Source: Metellina segmentata (Eukaryota; Arthropoda; Arachnida; Araneae; Tetragnathidae). Taken from it: a stretch of 64,000 nucleotides of DNA. Numbering within the stretch: position 1 is the stretch's first letter; every line of letters begins with the position of its first letter. A program made the position numbers and the translations under genes. The notes under the pieces are model-generated. The model searched no databases, had not been told where the DNA came from, and worked only from the letters and a program-made list of their open reading frames with translations. Below are positions 56,027-64,000 of the stretch, piece by piece. The DNA is taken from the NCBI GenBank assembly GCA_947359465.1, contig OX375877.1:75590698-75654697 (forward strand), read 5' to 3'.

Positions 56027-56034
56027 ATACGCAC

Positions 56035-57075
56035 AGACAACATCGTGAAACGTTAGTCACCACCAACCACTGGCAACTGAAACTAATTTTGATGAATGTA
56101 AACTTGTATCGTGTATTAAAATCTTGGATCCATAGAAGTACTTGGATCCATAGACATAATTGTGTGAAAGCGAAATAAAAATACCTTTGATTTTCTATTA
56201 GAGTTGATTTTTATTAAAGTTGTGAGGTTTGGAATTCTAATAGTGTGATATGTGGAATGGCAGTGAGATGCAACAAGCTTATGCCATTCACAAATGTTTA
56301 AAAAGGTTTGAACTTCTATTGAGATAAACGGAGTATGGTGGTGGAGTAGTTGTACGATTTCAGAAGCATAGGTCACGTGACTTGTGAAACGATCGATTGA
56401 TTTTCGAAGCCCTAACTAGTTTTCAATCATTCGTCAATTAGTCCTGCCTTAGGACTCGTGCTTTTTCTCAATATCACGTGCCAGATCTTCAAACCAAGCG
56501 ATCGGAAGAAATGAAAAAATTAAAAGCGGGTAACAAATTACCGGTTTAGGTGATTGGTGATAATTATCGTTACGAAAACAACGCAAGCAGTTTTCTGGTG
56601 TGGGTCATCCTCCTAGAAACGTACATTTTCAATACTAAAAATTTTAAAAAGAAAAGAAAGTTCAAATTATGGATTTATAAAAATGTTTTTAAATTGTTTC
56701 AAACTTTTCTAATATCATTCCAGTATTTACCAAGATCGTGTAAAAAAATTATTTTACTGGAAAAAAAATTCAAAATTTTTGCCTGTCTACAGACCTGACT
56801 TCGATGTCCACGGATATAATAGTATATTGTTCTTAAATGTGTTAAAACAGGTAATATTAATAATTTGAGACACATTAATTAATGCCTAAAATATTTAATT
56901 GAACTTGTGATATTAACAGATATTTTTAATGAGACAAATTTTCCCACAAGTTGTAATGGCTTCTATTGTTAAGAACAAGTTGTTACAACTTTAGGACAAT
57001 GTCTTTATCAACAAGAGCAATGTCATCATTGTTCGGAAACACAAATGATTTTTCTCAACTTCCTTAAAAATTTAA
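56035..57075. other. AT-rich non-coding spacer
   Basis: No supported gene. Open frames at 56116-56376 and 56550-56798 lack domain resemblance. Confidence 0.4.
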
Positions 57076-57079
57076 CATT

Positions 57080-58520
57080 ATATACTTCTCCAGCAGTTGA
57101 TTGAACAAGACCAATGTAATTCCTGACACTATTTCTGGAAGTAGAAAATTTGACAACAAAATTGTTCTCCCCAACAGTGAGAGAGTAGTACTAGAGTAAT
57201 CAGACGGTTCGTCTGTGTCAATGTCTGAGTTATATAAATTATAATATTTTTTATCTACCCACTGGTAGTAGATTACAGGATCATTATCATCATATTCGTT
57301 ATAATTTATTTTATATCTCTTTACAGTATTGAGACTTTCTCAAGACATTTATCTTTTAAATTTTCCACACAAGTTATATTTTTTCACACTTTATCAGTAT
57401 TTTTCTCATTAATACCTAAAAGCTTAACTTTTTTTACCACAAGTGACATGTTTGCGTGGAGTTTACAGAGGCATGTGTCCCTATTTCGGCAATCTGGAAC
57501 CGAAATCCAGAATGGTCTTAGTTTATAGAAATACGAATCTCATTCCCTTGTATTCGTCACAGGTTGGAATGAACTTTTTTGGTGTCAGCTTTTACGGAAT
57601 CATTTAAAAGGCGCTTTTGCATTTTGTTCTTATATCTCGCAATAGTTTTTTTACCAGCGCATTGCTTACTATTTTCATCTTGCTGTAAAAATTTCGTAAA
57701 GGCTTTACGAGCTTTTAAATTTTATATTACTGCTTCCTATCTATTTTCAGTATATGTGGATTGTGCAAATCTACGTGAGATAATTGATGGTAAACTAGAA
57801 GAAAACTTGTGCTTTTTTAATATTTTACTACTGATCACTCTTGATAAATACTTTGGCATGCAATCTTTAAGACTCTAAAAATAAAAATAAATTTTTTTTC
57901 TTATCTGTTTCTTAACGATTTTACTGAAAATCAAATGCCTCCTAACTTCTTTAGAACACATTTGTCCCTTTAGCAATTCTTTGACTTTTTCTCTTGGTGT
58001 TATTTCACTAGTTTACTTTTGGATTCTATGAAGCTTTTGAGACGGTACTTGTTCACTTTCCGCTTTAACTTTTCATACTTCAGATCTTTCATTTCTCTTT
58101 TCATGGCCTTATTCCTCCTTCGTCTGTTACTTCCACTTCTTACCCTTGAGGTAGAAGGCAGGATAACAGGAATAGAATGAGACTCATCTGAACTAGCAGG
58201 AGGTGTACTGTTGTCTAGGTTACAAATATTTCCGTCTTTTTTCCTTTTACGATAAGTTTTTGAACATACATTCCATTATTTTCGGATTTTCCTCTTTTCC
58301 CGATCTGAAATTTCATTAATACTCTTCTTTGGGTTTTTTACGTTCTTTATCCTTTTTCTTTGCCTCCTAAAATGCTTCGAGATTTTGTTTTAATTTTTGC
58401 CGTGCTCTCCTCATGCTAATTTTATTGGATTCCCTTCTCTTAGCCAAAGATTTTTCTGTGCTGCCTCTTTACTCTCTCTATCAAGTATCTTAATAAACTC
58501 TACATGATCTTTAATTTTAA
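57080..58520 (-). pseudogene. Relic of a second dispersed uncharacterised gene family
   Basis: From right to left on the minus strand, 58470-57970 encodes a very basic segment (SLAKRRESNKISMRRARQKL, INEISDREKRKIRK, SGSNRRRRNKAMKREMKDLK). Then 57760-57600 gives FLQQDENSKQCAGKKTIARY and KMQKRLLNDSVKAD. Then 57300-57110 gives DPVIYYQWVDKKYYNLYNSD and VGENNFVVKFSTSRNSVRNY followed by IGLVQ. I remember this order of blocks from multi-copy uncharacterised arthropod and cnidarian genes. Stops and frame changes separate the blocks. Function is unknown; a transposon-borne gene is likely. Confidence 0.55.
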
Positions 58521-58584
58521 ATAAAATCATTCAAAGCATTTAGGTTAGTAAAGTTCATGCTTTCATATATTTCATACATGCATC

Positions 58585-59870
58585 ATATTTCAAACGGCTT
58601 CTGCTTCTAACTTAAAGATCTTGGACAGAGTACAATTGAGTGCAGCAAGAATAATCACTGGGTTAAGGAATAGCTGCCCTAGTGAAGTGGTCCTATACGA
58701 AGCTGACATTTTACCTCTGACTACGAGATATAGGATTGGTTCTTTTAAATATTTTAATAAATTGTCAAGTCTTGGTGATTTTAACAGGACTGCTGAATTC
58801 ACTTTGAAGTGGAGGAGTAATCAGCGTTTAAAGAGAGACACCCCGATGGAATTTGTGAGGAAGGAGGGTTTTATTGATTTTGAGGTTATTCCTTCGACCA
58901 CTTTTAACTGCTTGCCTCCGACGGTGTCCCTTGAGAATGTCAGTTTTAATGATGAACTGAAGACTCATGCCAATAAACAGACGGATCACCCAGACCTTTT
59001 GAAACAGTTGGCCCTGGAGGTTGTCAATAGCATCCCTTCTGATGCATTGGTCATCTATACGGACGGTAGCAAACTTGAAGACGGTAGAACCGGGAGTGGT
59101 GTTTTCATCAACAGCGCTGAGGACAAGGTCAAATGCAGCATCCGAAACCCTGACCATTGTTCAGTCTTTAGATCGGAGATCATAGCAATTGGTGCAGCCC
59201 TTAATTATGCACAGTCCACTGAAAAAAATTGTATTTGGATTTTGACTGATAGTGGGAGTGCTATACAGTATTTCAAAAATTGGCCACAAATTTTTGACAT
59301 CCCAGACCAGGATATTCTGAAGCTTCTCTGCGAGATTGGCCTGAAAACACCAATAAGCCTCCAATGGATTCCATCGCATATCGGGGTGTATGGAAACGAG
59401 ACAGCCGATGTACTCGCCAAGAATGGCTGTGATCTCCCTATGGACTGTTTGAATCGCCTCACTCCCACTGAGGTCCACTCCCTGGGAAAACAACGTTTGC
59501 TTTCCTTGTGGCGCCGTACGCCATCCCACCATTGGTATGCTGGCAATCACCCTGGACTCTCAATCACATGCTGTGGCCCTCGGCCTTTTCAATCGGCCAT
59601 GGCCAGATTTCGAAGTGGCCATCTTAAAAGTATCAAATTTCAGAACGGGGAGAGAATTTTCCCTCCTTGTTCCTGTTCCCTACCTGCCAGTCCTGATCAC
59701 CTTCTTCTCTGTCTAGGCGCTTCATATAAGCAGCTGTTGGTTGATCAGGACTTTTTGCAGGTATATGGGGATCTGGCACGACGGGGCCTTCTGGACCTGG
59801 TGTAGGCTTTCCTACACCAGGGGGATGTGCAACAACAACAAGTTCATGCTTAAAAAGTAAGTTAAAAATA
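58585..59870 (+). mobile_element. 5'-truncated non-LTR retrotransposon (LINE)
   Basis: It comprises the 3' end of ORF2 with its RNase H domain, then a short 3' UTR (CTTTCCTACACCAGGGGGAT and following) and an A-rich end around 59840-59870. The reading frame is open a little before 58621, and the element is cut in what should be the end of the reverse transcriptase region. Such 5' truncation is typical of LINE insertion. Clade is uncertain; among RNase H-bearing LINEs, I or R1/LOA-type are candidates. Confidence 0.85.
58621..59805 (+). pseudogene. LINE ORF2 C-terminus with intact RNase H motifs
   Basis: The frame is open for 394 codons, counted from a TTG because no true start is present. It reads VQLSAARIITGLRNSCPSEV near the start, a region that follows reverse transcriptase in arthropod LINEs. 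The RNase H active residues are all visible: D148 (YTDGSK), E186 (RSEIIAI), D210 (LTDSGSA), and H253 and D263 in WIPSHIGVYGNETADVLA. A C-terminal cysteine-histidine motif has C350, C352, H360 and C364. Reverse transcriptase and endonuclease are missing. The lack of stops over 1.2 kb indicates a young insertion. Confidence 0.85.
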
Positions 59871-60198
59871 CAATTACAGTAATTTAAATAATAAAAATTT
59901 AAAACAAATGTTTTAATATTTTCCTCTTTGTTCAAAACATCGGCTCCAATTATATACATAAAAGTTTAGTTTAAAGGCCTGTACATAATGACCAAATATC
60001 AGAATGAATATAAACATAGATTACCAAAATTTGGATTTTAACGCAAAAACAGATTTTTGATATGAACGTCTGAAACTTGTTTTAAGGTATCCAATTACGT
60101 TAAAAACATTAATGTTTCCCAAAAAAATCACATATATTTTTTTAATCTTTTCTTTCGAAGGATCGAAATGTCAGCTTTCTTAATATATTTTTGTTTTG

Positions 60199-62452
60199 TA
60201 CCCTACGTCACATAAAACCGAAGTTATGGGGTTTTAAAATATAAATGAGAGCTGTCAAACAAATCGGAAGTTGTGATAATGAAACTGGAAGTCTACGTTT
60301 TAAAGTCTTTTTGACAATATTTTGCTTATTTTTGCCAATTTTTTCTAAAATATTTTATAAATATGTTTTTTATTTATTGGAAGCAATATTTTCTGAAGCA
60401 AGTTTTCATACAGAATCTGGAAACGACATGAAACTTTCAGATCTCACTCATTTGTTTACATTGTTTTGCTGCATCTATTAACTCTATTTATTTGCCAATT
60501 TTCGTTATTTATTAGCCAATTTTTTCAAAATAATTTGATTTTTTTTTTGCATTTAACTGTGCATTTCTGATTATCTTTAGTACATTTTTACCGTGGCTAA
60601 TCCAAAATATACTGGTTAATCTCGGAAAGTTCACTGACAATCGCTATACCAATGCAACGACGGCTGAGCACGCTGCTTCATTTGTATCCTCTAGTGAAAA
60701 GAAACTTGGAATTATTGACAATTTACAGATGAGAAAAGACACAAATGAGGGTAAATGCTAGGAAACAGATTTTTCAATTTGTCATTTCTTCAAAATGTGT
60801 TTTCCTGCCTGTTTTGTCCAGAGTACTGTACTTAAAATCACTGATTATATGAAGACTGCTTTTGGTTTAATGTTCAATATGTGTTTGAAATGTAGTAATT
60901 GTCCCTACACTAATGCATTCTCAGCACCGGATAAGAACAATAATCAAAATGTACCCTACGTCACATAGAACCGAAATTATGGGGCTTTTAAGTATGAATG
61001 ACAGCTGTCAAACAAATCGGAAGTTGTGATAATGAAACTGGAAGTCTACGTTTTAAAGTCTTTTTGACAATATTTTGCTTATTTTTGCCAATTTTTTCTA
61101 AAATATTTTTTAAATATGTTTTTTATTTATTGGAAGCAATATTTTCTGAAGCAAGTTTTCATACAGAATCTGGAAACGACATGAAACTTTCAGATCTCAC
61201 TCATTTGTTTACATTGCTTTGCTGCATCTATTAACTCTATTTATTTGCCAATTTTCGTTATTTACAAGCCAATTTTTTCAAAATAATTTGATTTTTTTGT
61301 ATTTAACTGTGCATTTCTGATTATCTTTAGTACATTTTTACCATGGCTATTCCAAAATATACTGGTTAATCTCGGAAAGTTCACTGACAATCGCTATACC
61401 AATGCAACGACGGCTGAGCACGCTGCTTCATTTGTATCCTCTAGTGAAAAGAAACTTGGAATTATTGACAATTTACAGATGAGAAAAGACACAAATGAGG
61501 GTAAATGCTCGGAAACAGATTTTTCAATTTGTCATTTCTTCAAAATGTGTTTTCCTGCCTGTTTTGTCCAGAGTACTGTACTTAAAATCACTGATTATAT
61601 GAAGACTGCTTTTGGTTTAATGTTCAATATGTGTTTGAAATGTAGTAATTGTCCCTACACTAATGCATTCTCAGCACCGGATAAGAACAATAATCAAAAT
61701 GTACCCTACGTCACATAGAACCGAAGTTATGGGGCTTTTAAGTATGAATGACAGCTGTCAAACAAATCGGAAGTTGTGATAATGAAACTGGAAGTCTACG
61801 TTTTAAAGTCTTTTTGACAATATTTTGCTTATTTTTGCCAATTTTTTCTAAAATATTTTTTAAATATGTTTTTTATTTATTGGAAGCAATATTTTCTGAA
61901 GCAAGTTTTCATACAGAATCTGGAAACGACATGAAACTTTCAGATCTCACTCATTTGTTTACATTGCTTTGCTGCATCTATTAACTCTATTTATTTGCCA
62001 ATTTTCGTTATTTACAAGCCAATTTTTTCAAAATAATTTGATTTTTTTTGTATTTAACTGTGCATTTCTGATTATCTTTAGTACATTTTTACCATGGCTA
62101 TTCCAAAATATACTGGTTAATCTCGGAAAGTTCACTGACAATCGCTATACCAATGCAACGACGGCTGAGCACGCTGCTTCATTTGTATCCTCTAGTGAAA
62201 AGAAACTTGGAATTATTGACAATTTACAGATGAGAAAAGACACAAATGAGGGTAAATGCTCGGAAACAGATTTTTCAATTTGTCATTTCTTCAAAATGTG
62301 TTTTCCTGCCTGTTTTGTCCAGAGTACTGTACTTAAAATCACTGATTAAATGAAGACTGCTTTTGGTTTAATGTTCAATATGTGTTTGAAATGTAGTAAT
62401 TGTCCCTACACTAATGCATTCTCAGCACCGGATAAGAACAATAATCAAAATG
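60199..62452 (+). repeat. Three tandem copies of a 750-bp unit
   Basis: The units begin at GTACCCTACGTCACATA at 60199, 60951 and 61701, and the third ends at about 62452. Steps are 752 and 750 bp. Copies 2 and 3 are nearly identical. Copy 1 has a few more changes, including a premature TAG in the second block. Each unit has two coding-like blocks: one reads VKQIGSCDNETGSLRFKVFL, the other FTDNRYTNATTAEHAASFVS and then FNMCLKCSNCPYTNAFSAPD. Between them lies T-rich DNA ending in TTTCTGATTATCTTTAG, which looks like an intron 3' end. Confidence 0.93.
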
Positions 62453-62532
62453 TGATCAATTTACAATTTGTATATGGCATGAGACAGGCATTGTTTGGAG
62501 GAGTTTGGCCAAATCTGGCCCTTGTGCCATAA
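61969..62532 (+). pseudogene. Possible Mutator-like element gene fragment
   Basis: In the last unit the second block runs on past the repeat end as VINLQFVYGMRQALFGG. Together with GLMFNMCLKCSNCPYTNAFS this resembles the cysteine-containing N-terminal region of arthropod Mutator-like transposases, where a C-x2-C pair is followed by a VYGMR motif. The TAA at 62347-62349 separates the two reading stretches. The reading then enters the GTTTGGCCAAATCTGGCCCT tail of SINE family B. No catalytic core is present. The identification rests on short motifs only. Confidence 0.35.
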
Positions 62533-62545
62533 GAAACTCAACTAT
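62495..62545 (+). repeat. SINE family B tail fragment
   Basis: GTTTGGCCAAATCTGGCCCT followed by TGTGCCATAAGAA is the tail motif seen at 44110, 29165, 30970 and 3290. Only the tail is present. Confidence 0.6.
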
Positions 62546-63679
62546 TTCGTAAGTCAGTAGGGTTTAAGAGGAGACGACTATTTGTTAGAATTTATGCTAC
62601 TAATGCTGGTATATCACAAGAGCTTTGGCTGAGGAAACCCTGATAACGGAACGCCTAATACATCGCTTAACAAACAGGCTTCTAGAGAGCAGTCAAACAG
62701 ACTCCCATGGGCATCGCATCGCAGTATGACCAATCCTCTGATCAAAGGAATATTGAAAATCTTTTTGCATTATTTACTACTGAATTTGAAATTTGTGAAT
62801 ACCATTGTTATACTGATTGGAAATATTCAGCGTGGTTCTGGATTAAATTTCCACTAATATTAGACTTGTACAGAATATCGCTAGTTGTTTATAACCTCTC
62901 TTAACGTCACGAGGTTTCTTGTAGTGCAATATTGCCTCTTTCTCTACAGAATGAGTAAGCAACCACATGTATTGGTAGAAAGAATCCCAGGCAAGATTCT
63001 ACTGGTCAAGAAAACACTTGCTAACTTTTCCAGAAGACTTATGGAAAAACACTTGGATTTTTGGTCTTCTGGATGGAAAACAAATGTTTACCAAGTTTTC
63101 TTCGAAGAAAATGAGTGACGCCGAGTTTTTGAGCCTAACTGTGGAAAACACGAAATAAAAAAATTGGAACTAGTGTTGGCTAACGTAAAAATATTCTACC
63201 GCACTAATTTTTAAGAATAACCTACTAATATGCCTCTAAAACACTCAGGAGTAAGTAATTGTTCATTCTTGTTACTATTTTTGGCATTTTATTTAAACTA
63301 TTGTCAATTCTCTTACGTCATGTTTGACCTGCTGCACATAACAGTAGTTGAAAGTAGGATTACATTTTTGCTTTCATGAAGACCCATTTGGCTTATAATC
63401 GCTAATTTGGTGCTTTTAATAAATATTTTATTTTAAATATTATTTTTAAGGCATTTATCTTTTTTTCATAGCTCTGTATATTGCTTTCAATGTCACAAAA
63501 ATAAATGTTCCGAAGTTTTTTCCTTGTAGGTTGACAGAAGGATGCGATGTCAAAACTGGTTAACTGTCATGTCTTGATAGCCTTGATAAAATCAAACTCA
63601 GGAGTAAAATAACATTCACATCAACAGGTATACAACGACGTTCATATCCTTGACCTCTGCATCAGAGAGTCGTAAATCA
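62546..63679. other. Spacer with an unrecognised ORF
   Basis: A frame with ATG at 62951 reads MSKQPHVLVERIPGKILLVK, then RRLMEKHLDFWSSGWKTNVY, and ends TGA at 63116-63118. It is preceded by a pyrimidine-rich CCTCTTTCTCTACAG acceptor-like sequence at about 62935-62949. It might be an exon, but I recognise no family. The remainder is AT-rich. Confidence 0.3.
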
Positions 63680-63901
63680 TTAACCCTTCAAGTGGTTTGA
63701 CAAGATACCTCGTCCACCTAGATCTAACAAATTTTGCTGTTGACGAGACATCTCATCATCAAGAAAATGTTGATTTATTGATGATGACGACATGAAGTTC
63801 TGGTCTGGTTTCTTCTAATAATGAGGTATCTCGTCCATGAAGATCTGGTCAGTTTTGTTAATGACAAGATACATCGTCGAGACAACCACCAGGAGGATTA
63901 A
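63680..63901. mobile_element. TTAA MITE, best-preserved short copy
   Basis: It is bounded by perfect TTAA at 63680-63683 and 63898-63901. The ends are CCCTTCAAGTGGTTTGACAA on the left and, inward from the right, TCCTCCTGGTGGTTGTCTCG. The interior has GATACCTCGTCCACCTAGAT and GGTCAGTTTTGTTAATGACA. The last block is recognisably the progenitor of the CTGGTCAGTTTTGCTAAT part of the 110-bp satellite unit. At 222 bp it shows what the 14.1-kb element probably looked like before expansion. Confidence 0.85.
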
Positions 63902-64000
63902 CTATACCCTGGTTGTTGACACCTGGTAAACCTGACACTTCCCGTCTTTTCCTTCATGGTTGTAACTCTTTTCCGAGACAGAATTTGATTTAATGCACTG

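Noticed and set aside
58828..59550. Minus-strand frames of 109-129 codons
   Set aside because: They are shadows of the LINE ORF2 fragment on the plus strand.

Overview
This is eukaryotic, insect-type DNA: AT-rich, with long non-coding stretches, spliced genes with consensus GT/AG sites, and many transposable-element copies. The DD41D mariner-like element, the three deleted Tc1-like elements and the tRNA-derived SINEs look to me like a large hemimetabolous genome, with cockroach or termite (Blattodea) my best guess. That species guess comes from memory of similar transposases and was not checked by any search.

The only convincing host genes are two neighbouring plus-strand genes for secreted chitin-binding proteins. 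Gene A (about 25.4-33.5 kb, 3' UTR probably to about 35.2 kb) and gene B (38.8 to at least 45.05 kb) each carry three peritrophin-A (CBM14/ChtBD2) domains. All six domains have the same cysteine spacing, C-x12-C-x5-C-x9-C-x12-C-x7-C. Every internal intron that I can place is phase 1. Three domains per protein, with charged linkers, suggest tandem CPAP3/obstructor-type cuticle or matrix proteins. I could not find the signal-peptide first exon of either gene.

Layout. 0-5.3 kb holds a cut mariner copy with a nonsense codon, a Tc1 relic, an internally deleted mariner, a deleted Tc1-like element and a SINE. 5.3-14.1 kb is AT-rich with only faint retroelement traces. 14.1-19.9 kb is one TTAA-flanked MITE-like element swollen by about 50 tandem copies of a 110-bp unit. 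20-25.3 kb is non-coding with SINEs and another TTAA element. 25.3-45 kb is the chitin-binding gene pair, with transposons in the introns and between the genes. 45-50.8 kb holds a deleted Tc1-like element, a Myb/SANT-like ORF, a long-TIR element, a complete mariner-like element with an intact 358-residue transposase, and a DD34E relic. 51-58.5 kb holds decayed copies of two dispersed uncharacterised gene families and a hAT-like MITE. 58.6-62.5 kb holds a LINE 3' end with an intact RNase H region, then a 750-bp unit repeated three times that may derive from a Mutator-like gene. The window ends with another TTAA MITE.

The most unusual object is the 14.1-19.9 kb element. It looks like a satellite array caught growing inside a piggyBac-like MITE, with four short relatives of the same MITE elsewhere in the window for comparison.
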